From contig NZ_CP073587.1 in the NCBI RefSeq assembly GCF_018223345.1, positions 779,001-843,000 of the forward strand: a DNA stretch of 64,000 nucleotides, in the 5' to 3' direction. The DNA is from Shewanella yunxiaonensis. Lineage in GTDB: Bacteria > Pseudomonadota > Gammaproteobacteria > Enterobacterales > Shewanellaceae. The notes below the pieces were generated by a model that was not told the DNA's origin, did not search any database, and saw nothing but the letters and a program-made list of their open reading frames with translations. The position numbers and the translations under genes are program-made. Of this stretch, positions 21,291 through 30,296 are shown piece by piece; position 1 is the stretch's first letter, and the number at the start of each line of letters is the position of its first letter.

Positions 21291-21319
21291 AGAGTATAGT
21301 TGCATCCGCATAGTTGCAA
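21291..21319 (-). promoter_or_regulatory. Candidate sigma-70 promoter for the lptD operon
   Basis: On the minus strand TTGCAA is followed after exactly 17 bases by TACTCT, placing the start of transcription about 30-40 bases before lptD. No sigma-E type (GGAACTT...TCAAA) promoter was seen near the gene, although E. coli lptD has one. Confidence 0.4.
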
Positions 21320-21415
21320 CGCCAGCCAATGAAAAACTCTGTAATCATGGGCTGTTTCCTGTTTTTTTCCGCCGCTATAATAAAGCAATTTTATCCCAAG
21401 AGCCACGAGGTGACC

Positions 21416-22414
21416 TTGTCGGACGCCAGATTTCTTCAATTAAAGCAATGGTTACAGCAGCAGTTTGATGCTTCTGTAGACATGCAGTTGATTTCGGGGG
21501 ATGCCAGTTTCCGCCGTTATTTCCGGGTAACAACCGCTGATAAATCCTACATCGTTGCGGATTCCCCGCCTGAAAAGGTTGATAACCGGCCATTCTTGGC
21601 GTTAGCCGATGCTTATCATCGGCAAGGAATACCTGTCCCGGCGATTATCGCGGTGGATGCAACACAGGGTTTTATTTTGCAGCAGGATCTGGGCGACCAG
21701 TCGTTGTTGTCATTGTTGACTTCCGACAATGTCAAACGCTGGTATCAACAGGCGCTGGCGTTGCTGCCGCAAATTGCCGCGGTGAAAGCCAGCATTTCAG
21801 GGCCGTTGCCTCAGTATGATGCGGCGTTTGTGCAACGGGAACTAGAGATTTTTCCGCAGTGGTTACTGGCGAAACATTGGCATTTAACGCTAAGTGACGC
21901 CGAAATACAGCAATTACAACAAGTGTTTGCATTGCTCACTGAAAATGCCTTGGCGCAGCCATTGGTCGGTATGCATCGCGATTTTCACAGTCGCAATCTG
22001 ATGGTGATGGAGAAGCAGTTGTATGTGATCGATTTTCAGGACGCGGTGCTGGGCCCCATCACCTACGATGCGGTTTCATTGCTTCGTGACTGTTATGTTC
22101 GCTGGCCGGATGCGGTCGTAGATGCGCTACGTGATGAATATTATCAGCATTGTATTACCCTTGGTTTGCTGGACCGTCAAACCAGTGCGAAGCAGTTTTG
22201 CCGCTGGTTCGATCTGATGGGATTGCAGCGCCATCTCAAAGCGGCGGGTATTTTCGCAAGGTTATTACATCGTGATGGCAAGTCAGGCTATATCAAGGAT
22301 ATTCCGCTTACACTGGCATATGTAGCCGATATCAGTGAGCGCTACCCCGAGCTGTTTTCTTTCAGCCAGTGGGTACGGCAACGTTTGTTGCCTTTGTGTG
22401 GAGAGAATAGTTGA
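21416..22414 (+). CDS. amgK: Anomeric N-acetylmuramate/N-acetylglucosamine kinase (AmgK-like)
   Basis: Aminoglycoside-phosphotransferase-fold kinase that phosphorylates cell-wall sugars at C1 in the recycling route bypassing de novo UDP-MurNAc synthesis. I take TTG 21416 as start (GAGG five bases upstream; product LSDARFLQLKQWL); the frame is open further upstream to 21314 and a GTG at 21410 is an alternative. Motifs: SGDASFRRYFRV at the N-terminus, catalytic GMHRDFHSRNLMV and metal-binding IDFQDAVLGP. The stop overlaps the murU start. About 332 residues. Confidence 0.88.
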   Translation: MSDARFLQLKQWLQQQFDASVDMQLISGDASFRRYFRVTTADKSYIVADSPPEKVDNRPFLALADAYHRQGIPVPAIIAVDATQGFILQQDLGDQSLLSLLTSDNVKRWYQQALALLPQIAAVKASISGPLPQYDAAFVQRELEIFPQWLLAKHWHLTLSDAEIQQLQQVFALLTENALAQPLVGMHRDFHSRNLMVMEKQLYVIDFQDAVLGPITYDAVSLLRDCYVRWPDAVVDALRDEYYQHCITLGLLDRQTSAKQFCRWFDLMGLQRHLKAAGIFARLLHRDGKSGYIKDIPLTLAYVADISERYPELFSFSQWVRQRLLPLCGENS

Positions 22415-23070
22415 TGCGCGCAATGATCCTGGCTGCTGGCCGTGGAGAGCGGCTGCGGCCGCTAACAGATACCTTACCCAAACCACTTGTTCCAGTCGCC
22501 GGTCAACCATTGATTACCTACCATCTGCGACACCTTGCTGAAATTGGGATTCATGAGGTTGTGATAAACTGCGCCTGGTTAGCTCCGTTATTGATGGAGA
22601 CGTTGGGAGACGGTAGTCGCTTTGGTGTGAATATTCAGTATAGTGTTGAAGCCGAAGCGTTGGAGACCGGTGGCGGCATCAAACAGGCGTTGCCATTTTT
22701 GGGAACAGAACCTTTTTTGGTGATCAATGGTGATATTTATATCGACCAACTGCCATCGCTGCCGGAGTTGGCGGCCAATTGCCTGGCCCATTTGTGGCTG
22801 GTGGACAATCCGCCGCATCATCCTCAGGGTGACTTTGTGCTAGCTGGTAACACGCTGCAAGCCAGCGGTGACGACAAGTTGACGTTTTCCGGTATCGGTA
22901 TTTATCGCCCACAACTGTTTTCCGCGATAACGGAACAGCGTTTCGCACTCGGGCCACTCTTAAAGGCACAAATTGCTGCAGGCCGTGTCAGTGGTGAGCA
23001 TTGGCGCAAATATTGGTGTGATGTCGGTACGATGGAACGCCTGCAGGCGTTAGAACAGCGTCTCGCGTAA
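22414..23070 (+). CDS. murU: N-acetylmuramate alpha-1-phosphate uridylyltransferase
   Basis: Converts MurNAc-1-phosphate to UDP-MurNAc, completing the recycling begun by AmgK. It is a nucleotidyltransferase with MILAAGRGERLRPLTDTLPK, KPLVPVAGQPLI, the metal-site aspartates in INGDIYIDQL and the closing YWCDVGT. The protein has 218 residues. The start overlaps the amgK stop by one base (TGATG), which supports the pair as one functional unit. Confidence 0.9.
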   Translation: MRAMILAAGRGERLRPLTDTLPKPLVPVAGQPLITYHLRHLAEIGIHEVVINCAWLAPLLMETLGDGSRFGVNIQYSVEAEALETGGGIKQALPFLGTEPFLVINGDIYIDQLPSLPELAANCLAHLWLVDNPPHHPQGDFVLAGNTLQASGDDKLTFSGIGIYRPQLFSAITEQRFALGPLLKAQIAAGRVSGEHWRKYWCDVGTMERLQALEQRLA

Positions 23071-23137
23071 GCGCCATTAGTTAAGAATACAAACACATTG
23101 GCTGATGCTGCGGATGTGTAGAAAGACAGGATAAACC

Positions 23138-23902
23138 ATGCAAATTTGGGGAAAATTCTTTGGCGGCGTGATTGGTTTTATGTTCGGCCGCTTTTTCGGT
23201 GCATTACTGGGGATCTGGTTAGGCCATCAGTTTGACAAGCGTATGTCAGACGGTGGTGATGCGGTAACGCGCCAGGCGCAGTTCTTCAATACCACCTTTG
23301 CGGTGATGGGCCATATCGCTAAAGCATCCGGTCGCGTCACCGAAAATGATATTCGTATCGCATCAATGCTGATGGATACCCTGCGACTGGACAGCAACGC
23401 ACGCCGTGAAGCGCAGCAGGCTTTTCGCGAAGGCAAAGCGGCTGACTTTGATTTGGAGCAGTGTCTGCGTCGTTTTAGCACGCTGACGTTTGGTCGCCGC
23501 GAGGTGCAGCAGATGTTTCTGGAGATCCAGATTCAGACGGCACTGTCTGACGGCGAGCTGCACCCTAAAGAACTGGCTATTTTACAGACTATTGCCCGTG
23601 AGCTGGGCTTCAGTCAGGCCCAATTGGACGCGTTGCTGCGTCGTTGGCAGGGAGAGTTCCACTTTCAGCAGCCCAACAACAATGCTCCTTCTGAGCACGA
23701 TGCCTACCATGTGTTGGGTCTGACACCTTCCGCTAGCGATCAAGAGGTTAAGCGCGCTTATCGTAAACTGATGAATGAATACCATCCTGATAAGCTGGTG
23801 GCGAAAGGATTGCCGGAAGAAATGATGGAAATTGCGAAACGTAAAGCTCAGGATATTCAGGCTGCTTATGAGCGAGTGCGATTAGCGCGTGGTATGCGCT
23901 AA
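23138..23902 (+). CDS. djlA: Membrane-anchored co-chaperone DjlA
   Basis: 254 residues. An N-terminal membrane helix rich in Gly and Phe (IGFMFGRFFGALLGIWLG, about 10-29) is followed by a TerB-like domain (about 55-175) and a C-terminal J domain with the essential HPD motif in NEYHPDKL (about 216-218). It stimulates DnaK and in enterobacteria influences envelope stress signalling. It follows murU by 67 bases, so it may share its transcript. Confidence 0.93.
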   Translation: MQIWGKFFGGVIGFMFGRFFGALLGIWLGHQFDKRMSDGGDAVTRQAQFFNTTFAVMGHIAKASGRVTENDIRIASMLMDTLRLDSNARREAQQAFREGKAADFDLEQCLRRFSTLTFGRREVQQMFLEIQIQTALSDGELHPKELAILQTIARELGFSQAQLDALLRRWQGEFHFQQPNNNAPSEHDAYHVLGLTPSASDQEVKRAYRKLMNEYHPDKLVAKGLPEEMMEIAKRKAQDIQAAYERVRLARGMR

Positions 23903-23989
23903 GCCTGATGTCATGACAAGGAATTCAGAGTAGGCGCCTGCATTTTCACGGTTGTATAAATTCACGTTGCAGCCCGTTGGGGGAAACGC

Positions 23990-24601
23990 ATGATGAAACG
24001 CTACGGAATACTGTTGTTGGGTTTATTGTGTTGCAGTGCCAGCGCTGAAGGCCTGTATGTGACGCCATTCGGTGGTTATAGTTTTGGTGGTCAGGGTGTT
24101 GATGTAAATAGCACCGATTACTACAACCGTGGTAAAGCTGAAGACTCGGCCCATTATGGCGTAATTGTCGGTTTAACTGTGTCGCCTTTAGCCAACAGTT
24201 ACGTGTTATACAGTCATCAACAAACCGATCTTATCCAACAAGTAAATAGTGTCGATCAGCGGCTTGATGAGTTTTCGGTCGATTACTGGCACACCGGTGG
24301 TACCTTGTACTTTTCCCGCAGCGATTTTCGTCCATATATGACCGGCAGTTTTGGACTTACTCGTCTCAAACCCGCGCAGTCATTGGATGCTTCAAACTAT
24401 TTTTCGATGAGTTTTGGCGTCGGTGCGCAGCTACTGCTGACAGATAACCTTGCGTTAATGACTGAAATTCGCGGATTTGCTACCTTCGTTGGTAATAACA
24501 ACGGGTATGATTGTGAACAAAGTCAGCAATGTGCTTGGTATTACAGTGGTGATGCTGTGTGGCAAGGACAGGCCAATATAGGATTGACGTTACAGTTTTA
24601 G
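23990..24601 (+). CDS. Outer-membrane beta-barrel protein (OmpW/OmpA-barrel-like), unassigned
   Basis: 203 residues with a signal peptide (MMKRYGILLLGLLCCSASA) and a mature part beginning EGLYVTPFGGYSFGG. Alternating aromatic/polar strands and a terminal Phe (LTLQF) indicate a small eight-stranded outer-membrane barrel. A Cys pair (CEQSQQC) lies in a predicted late extracellular loop. I do not recognise a specific family beyond the general outer-membrane barrel fold. The start could be either Met of ATGATG. Confidence 0.75.
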   Translation: MMKRYGILLLGLLCCSASAEGLYVTPFGGYSFGGQGVDVNSTDYYNRGKAEDSAHYGVIVGLTVSPLANSYVLYSHQQTDLIQQVNSVDQRLDEFSVDYWHTGGTLYFSRSDFRPYMTGSFGLTRLKPAQSLDASNYFSMSFGVGAQLLLTDNLALMTEIRGFATFVGNNNGYDCEQSQQCAWYYSGDAVWQGQANIGLTLQF

Positions 24602-24620
24602 ACAAAAGGAGATAGTTGCT

Positions 24621-25583
24621 ATGACCGAAGCAATCAAGATTGTGGTACTTGATGGCTACACCCTTAACCCCGGTGATCTTTCTTGGGAACCACTGGCTAA
24701 GTTAGGCCAATTACAGGTATATGATCGCACCCCGGCCGTAGACACTGTCGCCAGAGCAAAAGGGGCGCAAATTTTACTGACCAATAAAACCGTATTGGAT
24801 GCGGCGACCTTAAAGCAGTTACCAGATGCGCGTTATATTGGCGTATTGGCCACTGGTTACAATGTCGTGGATTTGAAGGCGGCAGCAGCGCAGGGAATTG
24901 TGGTGACTAACGTTCCCGCTTATGGCCCGGATGCAGTGGCGCAGATGGTTTTTGCCCACATCCTGCATCATACACAGCAGGTTGCCAGTCATCATGAAGC
25001 TGTTGCTCGTGGAGACTGGACCAATAGCATCGATTTTTGTTTTACCTTGGCACCACTGACATCGCTTAGTGGCAAAACCTTGGGCGTTGTGGGGTATGGC
25101 GATATTGGTTCTCAGGTCGTCCGCATCGGGTTGGCGCTGGGGATGAAAGTATTGCTGCACACACGCTCACCACGCTCAGGGTTGCCGGAAGGTGTCACTC
25201 AGGTGGATTTGGAGACGCTGTACCGGCAATCGGATGTTATGTCACTGCATTGCCCGTTGAGCGATACCACAGCGGGGATGATCAATAAAGAAACTATCGC
25301 GCTGATGAAGCCAGGCGCGATTCTGATCAACACTGCGCGTGGCGGTCTGGTCGATGAAGCGGCGCTGGCAGAGGCGCTACATGCTGGGCGGATTCGCGCG
25401 GGTGTTGACGTGCTGTCCAGCGAACCGCCGAAAGCTGACAATCCACTGATCACCGCGCCGAATATCAGTATTACCCCACACAGTGCTTGGGCAACAACCG
25501 AAGCGCGACAAAAGTTAATGGATATTGCCATCAATAATGTGGCGGCGTATCTGCGGGGTAAGACCCAGAATCAGGTGAACTAA
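24621..25583 (+). CDS. D-2-hydroxyacid dehydrogenase (glycerate/hydroxypyruvate type)
   Basis: 320 residues. The NAD-binding domain GVVGYGDIGSQVVRIGLALG (about 155-175) is embedded in the split catalytic domain. The active-site residues are in NTARGGLVDE (Arg), the VLSSEPP region (Glu) and ITPHSAWAT (His). The overall pattern is closest to glycerate dehydrogenase-type enzymes; substrate choice cannot be settled here. AAAGGAG is upstream. It follows the barrel gene by 19 bases, so cotranscription is possible without an obvious functional link. Confidence 0.88.
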   Translation: MTEAIKIVVLDGYTLNPGDLSWEPLAKLGQLQVYDRTPAVDTVARAKGAQILLTNKTVLDAATLKQLPDARYIGVLATGYNVVDLKAAAAQGIVVTNVPAYGPDAVAQMVFAHILHHTQQVASHHEAVARGDWTNSIDFCFTLAPLTSLSGKTLGVVGYGDIGSQVVRIGLALGMKVLLHTRSPRSGLPEGVTQVDLETLYRQSDVMSLHCPLSDTTAGMINKETIALMKPGAILINTARGGLVDEAALAEALHAGRIRAGVDVLSSEPPKADNPLITAPNISITPHSAWATTEARQKLMDIAINNVAAYLRGKTQNQVN

Positions 25584-25599
25584 CACTGTTATTACGAGA

Positions 25600-25632
25600 A
25601 CAAACGCCCGGCAATGCGGGCGTTTGTTTATG
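25600..25632 (+). terminator. Terminator between the dehydrogenase gene and purT
   Basis: A perfect 11-bp stem ACAAACGCCCG / CGGGCGTTTGT is followed by TTATG. It sits between convergent genes. Confidence 0.8.
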
Positions 25633-25638
25633 TAATAC

Positions 25639-26814
25639 TTAGAACGTGACCTTGACGCAGGCTGCGGCGCGCAGTGCCTTTTCAATGGCGCTTTGTACAT
25701 CATTATCTCGCGCTAGCGCGACTCCCAAACGACGGCGTCCATGAATTTCCGGCTTACCAAACAGGCGCAGTTGGGTATCTGGTTCTGCTAATGCTTCGGC
25801 AATACCGTCATAGCGGATATTGCAGGAATCGCCTTCACGTAGCACTACCGCCGAAGCGCTGGGGCCGTGTTGCTGAATGTTAGCAATTGGCAGCCCGAGA
25901 ATCGCACGCACATGCAGCGCAAATTCGGACAGATCCTGACTGATCAAGGTAACCATTCCGGTGTCATGTGGGCGTGGGGAGACTTCCGAGAAGTAAACAT
26001 CATCGCCTTTAACAAACAGCTCTACGCCGAATAAACCGTAGCCACCAAGTTCGGTCACCACCTTCTGACCAATCTCTTTGGCTTTTGCCAATGCTGACTC
26101 ACTCATCATCTGCGGCTGCCAGCTTTCACGGTAGTCACCATCTTCTTGGCGATGACCTATCGGCGCACAGAAGTGAATGCCGTTAACTGCGCTGATAGTC
26201 AGCAGGGTAATCTCGTAATCAAATGGCACAAATCCTTCGACAATGACACGGCCCTGACCGGCGCGGCCACCTTGTTGAGCATATTGCCAGGCACTAGCGA
26301 TTTTATCTTCACTGCGGATAATGCTCTGGCCTTTGCCGGAAGAACTCATCACTGGTTTCACAACACAAGGAATGCCAATTTGCGCTACCGCTGCCTTAAA
26401 TTCGGTTTCTGTATCGCAGAAAACATATGGCGAGGTTGGCAGACCGAGTGTTTCAGCCGCAAGGCGGCGGATCCCTTCACGATCCATGGTTAACCGAGTC
26501 GCACGCGCTGTCGGCACCACATGCAGCCCTTCAGCTTCCAGCTCGACCAACGTTTGCGTGGCAATTGCTTCAATTTCCGGGATCACCAGATGCGGTTGTT
26601 CGTCGGCGATAACCTGACGCAAAGCTGCGCCATCCAACATATTGATGACGTGGAAACGGTGGGCTATCTGCATGGCCGGTGCATTCGGGTAGCGATCTAC
26701 ACCAATGACTTCCACACCAAGCCGTTGCAGTTCAATCGCAACTTCTTTGCCCAACTCTCCGCAGCCGAGCAACATCGCGCGCTTGGCGCCTTCACACAGG
26801 GGAGTGCCTATCAT
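25639..26814 (-). CDS. purT: Formate-dependent phosphoribosylglycinamide formyltransferase (GAR transformylase 2)
   Basis: ATP-grasp enzyme that makes formyl-GAR from formate and ATP in purine synthesis, parallel to folate-dependent PurN. The protein has 391 residues. The N-terminal [23 protein letters not shown], the [14 protein letters not shown] nucleotide loop and the metal-site region [16 protein letters not shown] are all intact. No PurR-type palindrome was seen upstream; a perfect CRP-type site lies about 100 bases upstream. Confidence 0.95.
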   Translation of the reverse strand: MIGTPLCEGAKRAMLLGCGELGKEVAIELQRLGVEVIGVDRYPNAPAMQIAHRFHVINMLDGAALRQVIADEQPHLVIPEIEAIATQTLVELEAEGLHVVPTARATRLTMDREGIRRLAAETLGLPTSPYVFCDTETEFKAAVAQIGIPCVVKPVMSSSGKGQSIIRSEDKIASAWQYAQQGGRAGQGRVIVEGFVPFDYEITLLTISAVNGIHFCAPIGHRQEDGDYRESWQPQMMSESALAKAKEIGQKVVTELGGYGLFGVELFVKGDDVYFSEVSPRPHDTGMVTLISQDLSEFALHVRAILGLPIANIQQHGPSASAVVLREGDSCNIRYDGIAEALAEPDTQLRLFGKPEIHGRRRLGVALARDNDVQSAIEKALRAAACVKVTF

Positions 26815-26910
26815 TTGTGGGTACCTTTGTGGTTATTGTGAAACGCCCTACGGCGTGATGCCCGCTAGTTTACTCATTTGCAGCGGGCGCTTGCAGCATG
26901 CTGATTGAAA

Positions 26911-26926
26911 TGTGATGAAAATCACA
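26911..26926. promoter_or_regulatory. Consensus CRP binding site
   Basis: TGTGATGAAAATCACA matches the full TGTGA-N6-TCACA consensus, and its symmetry extends into flanking A/T bases. It lies between divergent purT (start about 97 bases away) and the DUF1289 gene (start 142 bases away). Which gene it controls cannot be told. Confidence 0.8.
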
Positions 26927-27067
26927 TAAAATTGTGAGGGTGTTTCAGCACCATCTAGGTAGCGAAAATCGCCTTTTTAAGCAACTAATGATATACCTAA
27001 ACTACACTGTCATGCGGTTTTGATGTGTATAAACAGTAAAACTTACAGGTAATTGAAGCGACGAAAT

Positions 27068-27379
27068 ATGGAACAGCTGGCGTTTTTTGATATTCCCAGT
27101 CCCTGCGTTGGCATCTGTCAGTCAGATGAACGCGGCTATTGCAAAGGTTGTATGCGCAGCCGCGATGAGCGCTTTGGTTGGCTGAATTTATCTAATGCAC
27201 AAAAAGCTGATGTGATCCGTCTGTGTAACGCGCGTAAGCGTCGCCGACAACTGGCGATTTTGAAACAACGTCAATTACAACAACGTGAAGAGGTGGCAGC
27301 ACTGAATCAGCAGTTGCATTTTGAGGATGCAGGACGCGACAGCGAAACCCTAGATTTCAGCGATTTTAAATTGGAATAA
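27068..27379 (+). CDS. DUF1289 domain protein (small Cys-motif protein)
   Basis: 103 residues from the ATG at 27068; the upstream in-frame start at 27053 adds a short basic stretch and is less likely. The DUF1289 signature is seen as SPCVGICQSDERGYCKGCMRSRDE followed by a Trp-containing helix: four cysteines (CxxxC, then CxxC) that may bind a metal or an Fe-S cluster. The second half is a charged Gln/Arg-rich helix (about 55-85). Function is unknown. Confidence 0.88.
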   Translation: MEQLAFFDIPSPCVGICQSDERGYCKGCMRSRDERFGWLNLSNAQKADVIRLCNARKRRRQLAILKQRQLQQREEVAALNQQLHFEDAGRDSETLDFSDFKLE

Positions 27380-27402
27380 CGAGTAATTGATTCTTGGTAA
27401 TG

Positions 27403-29214
27403 TTACGACTGGCTGATATTCACGGTTGGCGTTGTCGTGACGGGTAGCATCGCTGGCTCCAGACTGCTGCACTCCTCTTTAGCAAATATACAAACCCGAT
27501 TACGACCGCGTAGTTTGGCCTGATACATGGCTTGGTCGGCATCATGCATCAGCGCTTCTAATTTGTAACTGGAACCACTGGTTTCTGCAACGCCAAAACT
27601 GGCCGTCAGACTGAAATCATAGCCGCTATCGCGGGTGTAGAGCTCAACGAGGCGTAGCCTTAAACGTTCAGCCATCTCTTTCGCCTGCATGATATTGGTC
27701 TGCGGCAACAAAACACAAAACTCTTCTCCGCCGACACGTCCTAACACATCGTTATGTCGGCATACCTGGCGACTCACTTGCGCCACATTGCGGAGTGCCC
27801 AGTCACCGGTTTTATGGCCTTTGCTGTCGTTAATCTGTTTGAAGTGATCTATATCGAACATCACGCAACTTACTGGCTCTTGATGTTGCTGACTACGTTC
27901 CAGCAGTTGATGCGCCAGCGCAGTGAAATGGGTACGGCTAAAGATATTGGTAAGGCCATCATATTCAGCCAATTTGCGAAAATGGCGTTGGTTACGCCAG
28001 GATTGTGCGGCACCAAGGATTAATAGCGCAATCACGCAAATTAGCGCCACAATCAAATCTCGTTGTGTATGGCTTTCGTTTTCCGCCAGCTTTTGTTGCA
28101 GCGTCAGTACTTTATTTTGTTGGTTCAACAAAGTAATACGATTTTGCTGCTCAATACTTTGGTGTTGTGCTAACTGATAAGCCATGGTCTTGGTTTTGAT
28201 TTCATCAAGATTCGCTTTATCGGCTTCAGCGTAATTAATATATGCATCCAGGGCCGCGGCATTATCTCCGTGACTACGGTAATACTGGTACAGCACCTTG
28301 TAAGCTCTAGTCCTAGCGCCGTTCAATGGAGCTTGAGAACTTTGGACTTTTACTGCGTTATTGGCGGCTCGGAATGCTTTCCCCTGCATATTTAACTGCC
28401 AATAAGCTTCACTGAGGACGGAGTAATATTCTCCAATAGTTGGTTGATATCCCGTTTTTAACAGCAAGGGCATTTGTTGTTCTAACTTTGTGAGGGTCTC
28501 TTCTGGGTGACCATCTGATAGATAACCCTTTGCTTGAACCCCAATAATAATGCTTGCCATCAATATCTCACCATTAGCTTCACATTGGGTTATTGCATCA
28601 GAGAATGCTTGAGCAGAAGCTTTTACATGGCCTAATTGACTAGCCGCATCGAGTGCTAGTTGGGCCGCAAAACATGTTTGGCGTTCAGTCGTTGCAATTT
28701 TTTTTAGTTGTTCACTATAGGTATATCCCAGTTGATACTGACCCAGAGCATTATAAAATATTGCTGCAATCATTATAGAAAGTGATTGTAGTTGTTCATT
28801 TTTTATGGACTCCTTTTGTTTTAAAGCGTCATCTAGGTACTGAAGTCCTTCAATCCAATTCTTCAGGATCGCAAACTCATTGACAATTGAAATTTTGGCT
28901 CTGAATTTTTGTTCCTGGTCGGCATTTGATTGTAGTAAATTCTTATAAATGCTGATCGCGGCGTCGATATCTCCTTTAAAAGCGAGCTCATAACCTGAAA
29001 GATATTGTAGGTAGTATGTTTCTTGTTCTGATAGTTCGAGGCTATGTTTACGTATTTCATTCAACTTAACACTAAAGGTGCGGGGATCACTTGAACGAAT
29101 TTCATCTGCGGCTTTCAGTTGCAGCATGAAGTCACTGGCTAAAGTGGAAACTGAAGCCAGTGAAAGCAACAATATTATGAGTTTGAAATAACGGTTAACC
29201 GTTAACCGCATCAT
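27403..29214 (-). CDS. Diguanylate cyclase with periplasmic TPR-like sensor
   Basis: About 603 residues. Signal/anchor (MMRLTVNRYFKLIILLLSL), a long helical-repeat (TPR-like) region to about residue 380, a membrane helix (about 384-403), then a GGDEF domain. The catalytic motif is GGEEF (about 495-499), intact, with an RxxD inhibitory I-site (RHND) five residues ahead, so it should make c-di-GMP and be product-inhibited. An alternative ATG at 29232 exists; either start lies inside the 3' end of the borosin precursor gene, indicating coupling. The input signal is unknown. Confidence 0.88.
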   Translation of the reverse strand: MMRLTVNRYFKLIILLLSLASVSTLASDFMLQLKAADEIRSSDPRTFSVKLNEIRKHSLELSEQETYYLQYLSGYELAFKGDIDAAISIYKNLLQSNADQEQKFRAKISIVNEFAILKNWIEGLQYLDDALKQKESIKNEQLQSLSIMIAAIFYNALGQYQLGYTYSEQLKKIATTERQTCFAAQLALDAASQLGHVKASAQAFSDAITQCEANGEILMASIIIGVQAKGYLSDGHPEETLTKLEQQMPLLLKTGYQPTIGEYYSVLSEAYWQLNMQGKAFRAANNAVKVQSSQAPLNGARTRAYKVLYQYYRSHGDNAAALDAYINYAEADKANLDEIKTKTMAYQLAQHQSIEQQNRITLLNQQNKVLTLQQKLAENESHTQRDLIVALICVIALLILGAAQSWRNQRHFRKLAEYDGLTNIFSRTHFTALAHQLLERSQQHQEPVSCVMFDIDHFKQINDSKGHKTGDWALRNVAQVSRQVCRHNDVLGRVGGEEFCVLLPQTNIMQAKEMAERLRLRLVELYTRDSGYDFSLTASFGVAETSGSSYKLEALMHDADQAMYQAKLRGRNRVCIFAKEECSSLEPAMLPVTTTPTVNISQS

Positions 29215-29452
29215 CTTTTTGGGGTTGCTCATCTTCGTTTGGTTCTTCCTCATCGGGTACTGCTTGAGCACAGCATATAACAGTATTCTCGATGTTCAGT
29301 TCAGTTCTTAAACCTGTTAAGTCTCGTGTCTTTATACAGTAAATTTGTTCATCGCTTAATTCACTTTTCAGTAATAGCTGCTCAAGTTTTTCAGGCTGTA
29401 ATAATGTTGCATCACTACCAAGTTTTTCCAATAAAGCGATCACATCCATCAT
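29195..29452 (-). CDS. Borosin-type RiPP precursor peptide (SonA-like)
   Basis: 85 residues beginning MMDVIALLEKLGSDATLL. A helical leader (about 1-55, the borosin binding domain in this family) is followed by a hydrophobic core NTVICCAQAVP (56-66) and an acidic tail (EEEPNEDEQPQKDD). This architecture, and the upstream methyltransferase, match the split borosin SonA of Shewanella oneidensis as I remember it, where backbone N-methyl groups are placed near residues 63-65. AGGAG (minus strand, complement of 29462-29466) precedes ATGATG. The first ATG overlaps the restored stop of the methyltransferase. Core limits and methylation sites are inferred. Confidence 0.82.
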   Translation of the reverse strand: MMDVIALLEKLGSDATLLQPEKLEQLLLKSELSDEQIYCIKTRDLTGLRTELNIENTVICCAQAVPDEEEPNEDEQPQKDDAVNG

Positions 29453-30296
29453 CAGTGTTTACTCCTAATTGTATCGAATGGGATTACGTTGTTTTTATGT
29501 GCTGTCACCTTATGTATGTCTTTCCGCTGGAGTTGCTGGAGCCGCGCCCGCAGCAGTGGATTGGGGATCATCGGGGTCAAAGGTGGGATCACCAATGTGG
29601 TGTGTAGATAGATATCAGCAAATACCAATGATTTCAGCGGCGTCTGTTCCATTCGTGGGGTTTGCAATGGACTCGTTGCAGCCTCATATAACCAACAGGA
29701 TGTTCCAGTGGATAATCTTGCGCGAGGATCTCCAGTAATAACCGGCGTTCAGCGGCACCAGTGGCTTCAATCCCCATGGTCAGATCACCCGCCAGACCCA
29801 CCTGCCACAAAATCAGCATGGCAGTGGGATCAATCCGGCGCTTATACAGCATAAATTGGCTGGCCTCGTAATGCTGGCACCCCTGCTTGCCTGGATCCAT
29901 GCCCAGATCGGCGTAAAGGCAATCTTCTGCTGAAATACCGGGGATCATTTTGGCTTCGTAGCCCAGTTCTCTGGCACGGGCGATGGCATCATGGGGCGCT
30001 TTGGCAAATACACCGGGATGACCGTAAAAAGCACCGACCACATTCTTTCCTTGCTTGACTTCATCGAGCATGGTGTCGACCATTTCGCGATAGGTAATGT
30101 GGCGAGATTTATTTTTGCCGTAGAAGGGCTGCAAACTGCGAACATCCTGATGAATTTCACGTAACCAGAGTTCGACAAATCCGTCAGAAACGCCTGAAAA
30201 CACTACATCAGCGTTCTCGATGTAACTGCGACTCAGCGGGCAGATATGTGCCCCGAGCGTCATTCCTACACCTACACAATAAAGACTGCCTGTCAT
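29452..30296 (-). pseudogene. Borosin alpha-N-methyltransferase (SonM-like), frameshifted near its C-terminus
   Basis: A tetrapyrrole-methylase-fold enzyme that N-methylates the precursor peptide backbone with SAM. The intact frame from 30296 runs 220 residues and stops at 29634. It contains a SAM-site-like CVGVGMTLG, FYGHPGVFAKAPHDA and IPGISAEDCLYADLGMDPG. Tyr59, Arg65 and Tyr69 show the same 6- and 4-residue spacing as the catalytic Tyr-Arg-Tyr set of OphMA. After YPLEHPV the frame yields an unrelated tail ending NRRR. The other frame continues as YEAATSPLQTPRMEQTPL and later TTLVIPP, resembling the SonM C-terminus, and ends at 29452 in a TGATG overlap with the precursor start. A net one-base loss (or two-base gain) around 29686-29694 explains this. 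Restored length would be about 281 residues. The truncated protein may retain the catalytic core. Confidence 0.82.

Noticed and set aside
29634..29700. Programmed ribosomal frameshift to explain the broken borosin methyltransferase
   Set aside because: There is no slippery heptamer (the junction is GTT GGT TAT ATG) and no downstream pseudoknot was evident, so a mutation or sequencing error is more likely.
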